The notes: generated by a model not told the origin, from the sequence alone. 64,000 bases of DNA from Clostridiaceae bacterium (GCA_012840085.1 DUMB01000040.1:124001-188000), one strand, 5' to 3'; shown: positions 44,232-52,415, counted from the stretch's first letter. Translations and numbers: made by a program.

Positions 44232-44562
44232 AACTTGATATAGAGGATCTATCTTAGACAGAAAGGATATTAAGAAAAGGATATTCAGAATCAACTTTGG
44301 TATGAAGAATTAAAGAATCCAATTTAAGTTATAAAGAATTGAAGACTTAAACTTAATTTGAAGGGATTTAAAGAAACCTTTTTGACAGGAAGAATATTAT
44401 AAAATATATCTAAAAAAGGAAAAATGGGGACACCTTTTCTTTGAAACAGTACATTTCTTCTTGATACAAAATACAAAAGAAATGCTGCTTATCCCCAGAA
44501 TTTAAAGAAAGATTATTCAAGAAAAAAGATGTAACCCTTGCATAAAAAAGGAGTGGCTTGGT
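44232..44562 (+). other. 331-base gap with a promoter and a degenerate REP-like copy
   Basis: The first half carries AAGGATATT and AAAGAATT-type imperfect repeats. A promoter at 44382-44410 follows. A degenerate REP-like element, GGGGACACCTTTTCTTTGA (44426-44444), sits between the promoter and the moxR ribosome site (AAAGGAGTGG, 44547-44556). No ORF. Confidence 0.6.
44382..44410 (+). promoter_or_regulatory. Promoter of the moxR-DUF58-VWA operon
   Basis: TTGACA (44382-44387) and TATATC (44405-44410) with 17-base spacing. This makes moxR and the three genes after it a separate transcription unit from the ABC part. Confidence 0.65.
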
Positions 44563-45552
44563 TTGAATGCAAATGAAAAGGATATACAACGTGTAACAGA
44601 GACAGTGCGAAAAATAGAGCAGGAAGTAGAAAAGCACATGGTCGGGCAGAAGGAAATAATCCGGCAGGTTCTGATTTGCATGCTTGCCGGGGGAAATGTT
44701 CTTTTGGAGGGCGTACCCGGTCTTGGCAAGACGCGGCTGGTGAATACCCTTGGACAGGTTATGGGACTACAGTTCTCGAGGATTCAATTTACACCGGATC
44801 TTATGCCGGCTGATGTAGTCGGAACCAATATTGTTGTCAAAGACCAGTCGGACGCTGGAATGTTCAAATTTCAGAAAGGGCCTGTGTTCAGCAATATAGT
44901 GCTTGCAGATGAGATTAACCGTGCCACACCCAAAACCCAGAGCGCTATGCTGCAAGCTATGCAGGAAAAAACAGTTACAGTTGCCAATACAACATATAAA
45001 CTACCGCAGCCCTTTTTTGTGCTTGCCACGCAAAATCCCATAGAAATGGAAGGTACCTATCCATTACCTGAAGCACAGCTGGACAGATTTCTGTTCAAAC
45101 TTGAGGTGCCATTCCCTTCATTGGAAGAACTCGCGGATATTGTTACCTTGACGACAGGCAGAAAGCAGCCGGAATTAAAGCCGGTTACAAGCGGTGAGGA
45201 ACTACTGGAGATGATGGAAATTGTCAAAGAAATACCGGTTGCACAGCCGGTGCTGGAATTTGCGCTAAAACTTGTTCTGGCTAGTCATCCTGATACAAAA
45301 TATGCACCAGACATTACAAAGAAATATATACGTTTTGGGGCAAGCCCACGTGGCGCCCAGGCAATAATATCAACAGCAAAAATAAGAGCTGTGCTGGAAG
45401 GCCGTTACAATGTGGCGTTTGAAGATATCTACTATACAGCTTACCCTGCATTGCGCCACCGTTTGTTTTTAAATTTTGACGGCATGTCCGAAGGCCTCAC
45501 CCCGGACAAGCTTATATCAGAAATAATCAAGGAGATTCAGAATAATGAGTGA
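44563..45552 (+). CDS. MoxR-type AAA+ ATPase
   Basis: 329 residues. Walker A GVPGLGKT (residues 50-57), Walker B with D116-E117 in LADEINRATPKTQ, sensor 1 in LATQNPIEMEGTYPLPEAQL and the MoxR C-terminal lid are all present. MoxR ATPases act as chaperones that activate or assemble partners through VWA-domain proteins, and the next three genes encode such proteins. The TTG start at 44563 is well supported by AAAGGAGTGG. It overlaps the DUF58 gene by 8 bases. Confidence 0.93.
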   Translation: MNANEKDIQRVTETVRKIEQEVEKHMVGQKEIIRQVLICMLAGGNVLLEGVPGLGKTRLVNTLGQVMGLQFSRIQFTPDLMPADVVGTNIVVKDQSDAGMFKFQKGPVFSNIVLADEINRATPKTQSAMLQAMQEKTVTVANTTYKLPQPFFVLATQNPIEMEGTYPLPEAQLDRFLFKLEVPFPSLEELADIVTLTTGRKQPELKPVTSGEELLEMMEIVKEIPVAQPVLEFALKLVLASHPDTKYAPDITKKYIRFGASPRGAQAIISTAKIRAVLEGRYNVAFEDIYYTAYPALRHRLFLNFDGMSEGLTPDKLISEIIKEIQNNE

Positions 45553-46405
45553 ATTGTTTGACAGCAAGTTTCTCCAGACAATACAACAGCTAACGCTTAG
45601 TGCACATTTTTCAATAGACGGGTCAACAGCAGGCAACCGCAAATCTCGAAGCAAGGGAAGCTCTGTGGAGTTTTCTGATTACAGAGAGTATATCCCGGGA
45701 GACGATTTCCGGAGAATAGACTGGAATGCATATGGGCGGTTTGAGAAGCTTTTTGTAAAACTCTTTATGGAGGAAAGAGAAGCGCCTGTAAACATTTTTC
45801 TTGATGTAAGCAAGTCTATGGACTGGGGTGAACCCAATAAGAGCATTGCATCCAGAAGGCTTGCAGCAGCACTGGCATACATCAGCCTGGCTAATTTTGA
45901 CAGGCTTTCTTTGGTGTGTATAGATGATGGAATTCAAAATATGTGCAGAAATGTGAGGGGAAAAAACTTATTCCACAGAATAACAGATATCCTTGAAAGC
46001 GTCCGTTATACAGGAAGAAGCAGTATTCAAAAACCCATAGAAAGCTTTCGTATGCAGATGGATCGCGGGATAACTGTAATAATATCCGATTTCTTTTCTA
46101 AGGAAAATTTAAATGACATAATAAAATACTTGGCATATAATAAGCAGTCAATATACATATGCCACATTCTTAGCCCGCAGGAGATCAGGCCAAACATTAA
46201 TGAATCCGTGAGACTGGTTGACAGTGAAACAATGGAAACAGTGGAAATAACGGTGACACCTTCTCTTCTGAACTCATACAGCAAGGTGCTTGAGAATTTC
46301 AAAAACCAAATTGAACGAACCTGCATGAAATGGGGCGCATATTACTTAAGCTTTTCTTCTGATATGGATGTGGCAGAAATGGTAAAGGAAGTGGCTGAGC
46401 ATTGA
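45545..46405 (+). CDS. DUF58 protein (VWA-like MoxR partner)
   Basis: 286 residues. The DUF58 core GSSVEFSDYREYIPGDDFRR, then IDWNAYGRF, lies near residues 38-65. A VWA-like fold with MIDAS-type D87-x-S89-x-S91 (DVSKSM) follows. The protein has no membrane helix, unlike longer DUF58 proteins. It probably links MoxR to the membrane VWA proteins encoded next. It overlaps both neighbours (8 bases with moxR, 4 with the BatA-like gene). Confidence 0.92.
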   Translation: MSELFDSKFLQTIQQLTLSAHFSIDGSTAGNRKSRSKGSSVEFSDYREYIPGDDFRRIDWNAYGRFEKLFVKLFMEEREAPVNIFLDVSKSMDWGEPNKSIASRRLAAALAYISLANFDRLSLVCIDDGIQNMCRNVRGKNLFHRITDILESVRYTGRSSIQKPIESFRMQMDRGITVIISDFFSKENLNDIIKYLAYNKQSIYICHILSPQEIRPNINESVRLVDSETMETVEITVTPSLLNSYSKVLENFKNQIERTCMKWGAYYLSFSSDMDVAEMVKEVAEH

Positions 46406-48303
46406 TACTGAATTCTCCATGGGGACTGACAGCACTATTGGCTGTCCCTGTGATAATAATACTATATCTCTTGAAGCAAAAACATGAAGATTATATAATT
46501 TCCAGTATTTTTCTGTGGCAAAATGCTTTACAGGATATTGAAGCAAATGCTCCCTGGCAAAAACTTAAGAAAAACATATTGATGTTTCTTCAAATAGTTG
46601 CTGTGGTACTTCTAGCCTTATTATTGGCTGAACCCGCTGTTAAAACTGGTAGTATCAACAGTGATGCGGTCATGCTGGTAATGGACTGCTCACTGAGCAT
46701 GCAGTCAACTGATATTAAGCCAAACAGATTTGAAGCAGCCAGAAGAGATGCTATAAATTTGGTGGAATCATGCAGTTCCAATACAAAATTTATATTGATT
46801 GTTTCCGGAAATACACCTCAAATTGTGTTAAGCCAGACCAATGACAAAGACAGGGTTATACAGGAAATCCAAAACCTTAAGGTAAGTGATACAGCACAGG
46901 ACCTTGAAGGAACTATTGAACTGGTAAATTCGCTGTTGCGTGAAAATTCAGAAATGCAGGTTAACTGGTTCGGAGATGGTGTCAATCCGGTTTCGGACAG
47001 TTCATCCGGCAATGTTTCGAAACAATCATCCGAAAATGTTTCAAATCATTCATCAGGCAATATTTCAAACCAATATATTTCCAGCGACAATATACAGTAT
47101 CATTTATACAACAGAAATGGAGCAAACTATGCAGTAACCTTGCTTTCTCAGCGCAAACTACAAAATAGCCAGGAAATAATGGCGCTTAGCCGTATTGCCA
47201 ATTTTTCACTTGAAGATGCTGAGCTGGATGTCAGCTTATATACAGACGGTGAATTGTTTGATGCACGCAGGGTGAGGGTTGAGGCTGGAAAGAGTGAAAA
47301 CATTTACTGGAAGAAGATACCTGCATCAGCTTCAAGACTTGAGTGCAGGATAGACACTGACGATACACTGGATAAAGATAACAGTGCAGGATTGATGGTA
47401 CATACAAACAAGGTAAGAAAGGTATTGCTTTCATCGGCAGGAAATATTTTTCTGGAAAAGCTCCTGAGCCTTATGCCGGATGTGGAGCTTTACCGCACGG
47501 ATGCAGGAGATATACAGGAGCTGAAGGGTTATGAACTGTACATTTTCGACGGAAATTTGCCAGAACAGCTTCCCGGTGACGGGCATATAATTCTTTTTAA
47601 TCCTCCACAGAACGAATATTTTTCTTTAGCCGGAAAATCTGAATATACCGAAATACGTTGTACAAAGCACAGGATATATAATAACCTGGAGGAGAATATT
47701 TCTTTCGATGCATTGAAAACAGATTTATATCATCTGCCTCAATGGAGCAATCCGCTTATGGAAAATGATGAAGGTATTGTAGCCTTTGAAGGCTATTTGG
47801 ATAAGTTTCGGTTAATGGTTTTTGGTTTTGATTTGCATGAAACAAACTTACCGGTGCAGCCTCTATTTCCCGTTATCATGACAAGATTTGTACAGGAACT
47901 GCTGCCGGGAGGCCTGAATGAGATTTCTGCAGTTAATGCCGGAGATTTAATAAATTTATCTATTGACCCGGAAGCAAGAGAAGTGTTTGTTATTGCACCT
48001 GACGGCAATAAAACACAAATTGCACCTCCCTTTCCGGTGGATGTTTTCGACGGGGCTACACAAATAGGTACGTATATACTTGAACAAAAGCTTGAAAATG
48101 AAAACTTGCAGCAAGCTTTTTTCGTGAATGCGCCCTCGGAGAAAGAATTTGCAATGCTTGAAGGTACAAAATCCCTTCAGCAGGATGTTGAAAAAGTTCA
48201 GGAACATAAGCAATTTGGATTTTGGAATATCAAAATCCCCTTATTATGCCTTTTGTTTGCAATCCTTGCGATAGAATGGTGGGTTTATTCAAATGGTATT
48301 TAA
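46402..48303 (+). CDS. BatA-like membrane protein with VWA domain
   Basis: 633 residues. The BatA N-terminal domain (NSPWGLTALLAVPVIIILYL, then a second helix near residues 60-77) is followed by a VWA domain with an intact MIDAS D95-x-S97-x-S99 (MDCSLSM). An Asn/Ser-rich insertion (about residues 197-225, SSGNVSKQSSENVSNHSSGN) interrupts the fold. Further extracytoplasmic beta domains and an amidotransferase-like segment follow, and a final membrane helix lies near residues 612-630. The start TTG 46402 shares bases with the DUF58 stop. It overlaps the next gene by 11 bases. Confidence 0.87.
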   Translation: MILNSPWGLTALLAVPVIIILYLLKQKHEDYIISSIFLWQNALQDIEANAPWQKLKKNILMFLQIVAVVLLALLLAEPAVKTGSINSDAVMLVMDCSLSMQSTDIKPNRFEAARRDAINLVESCSSNTKFILIVSGNTPQIVLSQTNDKDRVIQEIQNLKVSDTAQDLEGTIELVNSLLRENSEMQVNWFGDGVNPVSDSSSGNVSKQSSENVSNHSSGNISNQYISSDNIQYHLYNRNGANYAVTLLSQRKLQNSQEIMALSRIANFSLEDAELDVSLYTDGELFDARRVRVEAGKSENIYWKKIPASASRLECRIDTDDTLDKDNSAGLMVHTNKVRKVLLSSAGNIFLEKLLSLMPDVELYRTDAGDIQELKGYELYIFDGNLPEQLPGDGHIILFNPPQNEYFSLAGKSEYTEIRCTKHRIYNNLEENISFDALKTDLYHLPQWSNPLMENDEGIVAFEGYLDKFRLMVFGFDLHETNLPVQPLFPVIMTRFVQELLPGGLNEISAVNAGDLINLSIDPEAREVFVIAPDGNKTQIAPPFPVDVFDGATQIGTYILEQKLENENLQQAFFVNAPSEKEFAMLEGTKSLQQDVEKVQEHKQFGFWNIKIPLLCLLFAILAIEWWVYSNGI

Positions 48304-51300
48304 ATTTGAAAATCCGTGGCTGCTGTTGTTGCTTTTGCCTGCAGCGGTATTTATGTATTATACAACAAGAAATATGGTTCGACTGGTGCGCTGGAGACGC
48401 ATTGCTATTGTTCTGCTCCGCAGCCTTGTATTCCTTATTGTCATATTGCTTATTTCGGGCTTTACACTGCAGCAGGTTTCAAACACAACTACTACTTTGT
48501 TTCTGATAGATTCATCTGACAGCATTAGTGATAAAGAGCAGGCTGCAGCCTTTGTCCGGGAAGCAATAAAAAACATGGGCAGAAATGACGAAGCAGGGGT
48601 TATTAATTTTGGAGGAAACTCCAGTATTGAATTGCTGCCGGATAATAATCCAATTTTTGATAAGGTGCAAACAAGAATCAACTCTTCTTTCACCAATGTG
48701 GAAAATGCATTGATAACCGCCCAGTCCATTATGCCGTGGGATCACATGAAAAGAGTGGTAATTTTAACAGATGGACGGGAAAATACCGGCAATGCCCTTG
48801 CTCAGGTCAAGCAAATGAAGACAAAGGGTTATTCGGTAGATGTTTACCCCATAAGCTCCAGCTTAAAAGAAGAAGTCCAGCTTCAGGAGTTAAATATTCC
48901 GAAATCGGTAAACTTGAATGAACAGTTCGAAATTTCGGTTAATATAAGGAGTAACGTTAATACCAGGGCTGTTCTTCAGTTATACAGTGACCGTACGTTG
49001 ACAGCCCAGAAGGAAGTTGAACTGAATAAGGGTGACAACAGATTTGCTTTTTTGGACATTGCCATAAACGGAGGGATGGTTACATACAGAGTTGAGGTAA
49101 TTGCAGATTCTGATACCTTTTCACAGAACAATGCACTTTCCTCTTATACATACGTTCAGGATATACCTGAAATTTTGATGGTTTCTGAATCGGAAGAAGC
49201 CGGTAGAGTACTTGCAGATATTCTTGAAGAAAATATGCATTTAACTGTAGTCAATCCTAAACAGGTACCGGCTGATCTTTCAGAAATGCTTAAATATGAC
49301 GCATTTATCCTGGTTAACGTTTCTGCCGACAGTCTCAGCAATGCATTTCTTGAAAATCTGAAAACGTCGGTAAGCCACCAGGGCAAAGGGCTCCTTGTTA
49401 CAGGGGGTGACAATAGTTATGGTCCGGGAGGATATTATCAAACTGCTCTGGAGGAAATTCTGCCTGTAAATATGGATATTAAGCCAAAAGAAGAAGAACC
49501 AAACCTTGCGCTTATGCTGGTAATTGACAAATCCGGAAGTATGTCCGAAGGGGATTTTGGAATATCAAAAATGGAACTGGCAAAGGAAGCAGCAATACGG
49601 GCAACAGAGGTTCTGGATCAGGATGATACAATTGGGGTTATTGCTTTTGACGATGCATATAAGTGGGTTGTTGAACCTCAAAAACTTGACAACTTACAGC
49701 GAATTCAGAATGCAATAGGCACAATTCGTTCGGGTGGCGGAACGCAGATTCTTCCACCTTTGGAAGCAGCCTACGAAGCGATAAAAAATGCTGATGCCGG
49801 ATTAAAGCATATAATTCTATTGACAGACGGTCAGGCGGAAAAGAGCGGTTACGAGCATTTAATAGAAGGATTGAGGGAAAATAAGATTACCCTTTCAACT
49901 GTTGCAGTAGGGCGTGGTGCGGATTTTCTCCTGATGAAGGCACTTGCCTACGGAGGCAATGGCAGATATTACGAAACAGATGAATTTACTGACATACCCA
50001 AGATATTTGCAAAGGAAGTTTTTCTTGCAGGTAAAAAATATCTGACTAACAGGACATTTACCCCGGGGCTTGCAGGTTCATCGGAGATTCTCAAAGGCAT
50101 CAAAGCAGTGCCTCAGCTGGATGGGTATGTAACAACTACTGCGAAAAAAACAGCTAATGTTGTGTTTGTGAGTGATGAAAATGACCCTGTTCTGGCATGC
50201 TGGCAGTACGGACTGGGAAGAACTGTTGCATGGACTCCTGATGTGCAAGGCATATGGACATATGACTGGATGAATTGGGAAGACTCTCCGAAGTTCTGGA
50301 GGAATGTTGTATCATGGATTGTCCAGCAGAATATGAGCAAAGGTTATGCAATAGAAACTGATATTGACGGACAGAATGGCTCCATAACCGTCAAAGCGGA
50401 AGATGATGCCTTTATGACTGCTAGTGACGTAAGGGGGACTCTCATAGCTCCTGATGGAACCAAGCAGGAAATAAAGCTGTTGCCGGGTGCACCGGGAGAA
50501 TACACGGGTACATTTACAGACCTGGAAAGTGGTGTCTATATTGCGGATATTATCCTGTCCGGCAGTGAAGGACAGAGTGAGCACATCAGTACAGGGCTGA
50601 TTATGCCTTATTCACCTGAATATGATTTGTTGTCAAATGAAAAATCAAACGACAATGATGCACTTCTTAAAAAAATAGTGTATGAAGGCGGGGGACGTAT
50701 ACTAAGTAATCCGGCTCAGGTATTTGAAAACGAATTGCCTCCTGTTACGGGAAAGATAGACCCAACGTATGCATTGATTATTGTCGTATTAGTTTTGTTC
50801 ATGCTGGATGTCATTATAAGACGTGTTAATTTTCATCCCGGTACATGGACAAAAAGGCTTGTTTCGATTGCTGATTCAGGTAAAGCTGTGATAGCCGGAA
50901 GTATTAATGGAATCGGAAGAATTACTAAAAGGATTACTAACAGAGATGGTAACGAAACAATAGATAGAGCTGCGGATAGAACTAAAGATGCGACTTTGGA
51001 TATAAACGAAAATAGACCTACAGATAGAATTTCAGATATAACTTCAAATAAAACCGCAGCTGGCACTGCAGATATAACTTCTGACAGAAATTCTATCAGA
51101 ACTTTAGTTAGACCAACGGATGGAACCAAAAAAAGAACTCCGGAAAAGACTTTAGATAGAGCTACAGGCAGAGCTACAGACATAAACCGCCAGACTACAA
51201 ATAAAGCTAAAAGCAGCAATATAAATGGAACTATTAATGCAAATGACAGGACTGAAATCAAAGTTAATAAAGATACTGTAAACACAAAAGATAATGCTGC

Positions 51301-51352
51301 ATCTTCTCACATTTCGCAGTTGCTGGATAAGAAGCGAAAGTGGAAGAGGTAA
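48293..51352 (+). CDS. Membrane protein with two VWA domains and an amidotransferase-like domain
   Basis: 1019 residues. Two N-terminal membrane helices (about 8-24 and 38-58) precede a first VWA domain with MIDAS D73-x-S75-x-S77. A beta domain and an amidotransferase-like segment follow (GKGLLVTGGDNSYGPGGYYQ near residue 365), then a second VWA domain with D412-x-S414-x-S416 (IDKSGSMS). More beta sequence and a membrane helix near residue 825 lead to a cytoplasmic tail of ~180 residues. The tail is unusual: repeats of a D-R-x-T-D-x-T type rich in Thr, Asp, Arg and Asn, ending in LLDKKRKWKR. It is the last gene of the moxR operon and is followed by a strong hairpin. Confidence 0.88.
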   Translation: MVFKFENPWLLLLLLPAAVFMYYTTRNMVRLVRWRRIAIVLLRSLVFLIVILLISGFTLQQVSNTTTTLFLIDSSDSISDKEQAAAFVREAIKNMGRNDEAGVINFGGNSSIELLPDNNPIFDKVQTRINSSFTNVENALITAQSIMPWDHMKRVVILTDGRENTGNALAQVKQMKTKGYSVDVYPISSSLKEEVQLQELNIPKSVNLNEQFEISVNIRSNVNTRAVLQLYSDRTLTAQKEVELNKGDNRFAFLDIAINGGMVTYRVEVIADSDTFSQNNALSSYTYVQDIPEILMVSESEEAGRVLADILEENMHLTVVNPKQVPADLSEMLKYDAFILVNVSADSLSNAFLENLKTSVSHQGKGLLVTGGDNSYGPGGYYQTALEEILPVNMDIKPKEEEPNLALMLVIDKSGSMSEGDFGISKMELAKEAAIRATEVLDQDDTIGVIAFDDAYKWVVEPQKLDNLQRIQNAIGTIRSGGGTQILPPLEAAYEAIKNADAGLKHIILLTDGQAEKSGYEHLIEGLRENKITLSTVAVGRGADFLLMKALAYGGNGRYYETDEFTDIPKIFAKEVFLAGKKYLTNRTFTPGLAGSSEILKGIKAVPQLDGYVTTTAKKTANVVFVSDENDPVLACWQYGLGRTVAWTPDVQGIWTYDWMNWEDSPKFWRNVVSWIVQQNMSKGYAIETDIDGQNGSITVKAEDDAFMTASDVRGTLIAPDGTKQEIKLLPGAPGEYTGTFTDLESGVYIADIILSGSEGQSEHISTGLIMPYSPEYDLLSNEKSNDNDALLKKIVYEGGGRILSNPAQVFENELPPVTGKIDPTYALIIVVLVLFMLDVIIRRVNFHPGTWTKRLVSIADSGKAVIAGSINGIGRITKRITNRDGNETIDRAADRTKDATLDINENRPTDRISDITSNKTAAGTADITSDRNSIRTLVRPTDGTKKRTPEKTLDRATGRATDINRQTTNKAKSSNINGTINANDRTEIKVNKDTVNTKDNAASSHISQLLDKKRKWKR

Positions 51353-51368
51353 TGTAATTAGTTAATAC

Positions 51369-51405
51369 AACTTGTTGTGCTAACGTCTTGCTGGCACAAC
51401 AAGTT
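51369..51405 (+). terminator. Long hairpin after the double-VWA gene
   Basis: AACTTGTTGTGC (51369-51380) pairs perfectly with GCACAACAAGTT (51394-51405) around a 13-base loop, 17 bases after the stop. A competing stem GCTAAC (51379-51384) with GTTAGC (51403-51408) is possible. There is no U-run, so termination is uncertain. Part of it recurs at 34277-34305. Confidence 0.6.
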
Positions 51406-51408
51406 AGC

Positions 51409-51719
51409 TGTATATTGAAAAATTGATTTTATATTTTATATAGCAAACAAGTGATTGGTATTTATGTAATATAACGGTATTATATAAAAAGTATTACTGC
51501 TAATAATTGTATTGATTTAATCGAATTATTTTAGCAGTACTAGCAGAAACATTATGAATTCAAATACTTTAGTTCAAAACAATAAAGCATATGCAGGAAA
51601 TGTCAGAATAAACAATTCTTGAATTTTAGTTTATTAAACGGTAATGTTGATGAAATAAATCGACAATTTTATAGAAACATAGAAACTCTAATTCTATCAG
51701 AACAGATGTTCCTAAAATA
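51409..51719 (+). other. 311-base AT-rich gap
   Basis: I see no gene, repeat or promoter that I can support here; it is AT-rich sequence between the hairpin after the VWA operon and the promoter of the small peptide locus. Confidence 0.6.
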
Positions 51720-51748
51720 TTGTAAACTAATACGATTTGTTATATAAT
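51720..51748 (+). promoter_or_regulatory. Promoter of the small-peptide locus
   Basis: TTGTAA (51720-51725) and a perfect TATAAT (51743-51748) with 17-base spacing. The expected start near 51755 gives a leader of about 125 bases. Confidence 0.7.
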
Positions 51749-51776
51749 GGATAAGTGATAAGTGATCAGGTTTAAT

Positions 51777-51842
51777 ATGAGTAATATGTCTCTGAAGGTT
51801 CCTTCCCAAAGATTCCCACTCATGAGGATGGAGACGTTATAG
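51777..51842 (+). CDS. Possible 21-residue leader ORF
   Basis: ATG 51777 opens a 21-codon frame ending with TAG at 51840-51842; the peptide is basic (MSNMSLKVPSQRFPLMRMET and a final Leu). Its ribosome site is weak (CAGG, 6 bases upstream). The frame runs exactly through the left arms of the leader stem (51801-51817), so a translating ribosome would melt that stem. This is inference from layout only. Confidence 0.4.
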   Translation: MSNMSLKVPSQRFPLMRMETL

Positions 51843-51869
51843 TTGCTGCAGGGAATCTGCAAAGGAAGG
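51801..51869 (+). promoter_or_regulatory. Leader stem that can hide the Shine-Dalgarno of the 57-residue peptide gene
   Basis: CCTTCC (51801-51806) pairs with GGAAGG (51864-51869), and GATTCCC (51811-51817) pairs with GGGAATC (51851-51857). The GGAAGG arm is part of the GGAAGGGGGTGAT ribosome site of the downstream ORF. The two stems are nested and nearly collinear (internal loop of 4 and 6 bases). Confidence 0.6.
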
Positions 51870-51880
51870 GGGTGATCGAT

Positions 51881-52054
51881 ATGAATACCGATTTCTACAC
51901 AAACATCGGCTTAGCTGTTGTGTGGTGCATGGAATCCATATTCATACCAGTTGGGGTAGCGGTTTCTGCAAGAATTATTATTGCGGAAAAGTTACTTCGG
52001 TCACAGCCTAAAAGACAAAGAAAAAAACGATCTAAAAAACCGTTAAAATTATAG
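51881..52054 (+). CDS. 57-residue hydrophobic peptide with basic tail (possible type I toxin or regulated membrane peptide)
   Basis: The peptide has a polar start (MNTDFYTNIG), a membrane-length hydrophobic stretch (about residues 9-38, interrupted by few charges) and a strongly basic tail (RSQPKRQRKKRSKKPLK). ATG 51881 follows a very strong GGAAGGGGGTGAT site; a GTG at 51872 is inside that site. The size, hydrophobic-plus-basic layout, a leader that can hide the ribosome site and a convergent antisense promoter are all features of type I toxin genes such as txpA and bsrG, but I see no sequence match to those toxins. It could also be a small membrane regulator. Confidence 0.6.
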   Translation: MNTDFYTNIGLAVVWCMESIFIPVGVAVSARIIIAEKLLRSQPKRQRKKRSKKPLKL

Positions 52055-52130
52055 CGCTCATTATTAAACCTGACAGCAACAAGCGTTGCCTTCCTTATCT
52101 ATATTATAGCACAATTGAGAGTGAAGTAAA
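52020..52130 (-). ncRNA. Candidate antisense RNA overlapping the 3' end of the small peptide gene
   Basis: On the minus strand an extended promoter is present: TTTACT (52130-52125), 16 bases, TGCTATAAT with TATAAT at 52108-52103. The predicted start is near 52096. The transcript would contain the hairpin GCAAC-GCTT-GTTGC (52089-52076), cross the last ~35 bases of the ORF and could stop at a T-rich stretch near 52030-52018 that follows a weak 4-bp stem. The promoter is strong on paper; the RNA end is a guess. Confidence 0.5.
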
Positions 52131-52214
52131 CCACAAATTTGAGATAAAAAAGCTTTAAAAACAGTATTATAAAATAATTATTATAATATTATAATTTGAA
52201 AGGATATGTTGGTA

Positions 52215-52415
52215 ATGGATAAATGGGAATACAAAACTATTGAATTTAAAACTAAAGGATTTGTAGGAGGGCTGCTTGACATAAGTGCCTTTAACGAAGC
52301 GTTAAATAATTGCGGCAGAGATGGATGGGAGTTAGTTAGCTGTTTTGATACAAATCAATCATATGGCGCAAGCAGAAAAGTTATAGCTGTCTTTAAAAGA
52401 CAGAAGCCGGTTTAA
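52215..52415 (+). CDS. DUF4177 small protein
   Basis: 66 residues. It matches DUF4177: WEYKTIEFKTKGF at the start, LNNCGRDGWELVSCFDTN in the middle and VIAVFKRQ at the end. These are small cytoplasmic beta-rich proteins of unknown function. I choose ATG 52215, about 10 bases after GAAAGGA; ATG 52206 is too close to that site. Confidence 0.85.
   Translation: MDKWEYKTIEFKTKGFVGGLLDISAFNEALNNCGRDGWELVSCFDTNQSYGASRKVIAVFKRQKPV

Noticed and set aside
48222-48506. 94-codon ORF bridging the two VWA genes
   Set aside because: It lies in another frame across the overlap of two well-supported genes and has no ribosome site.
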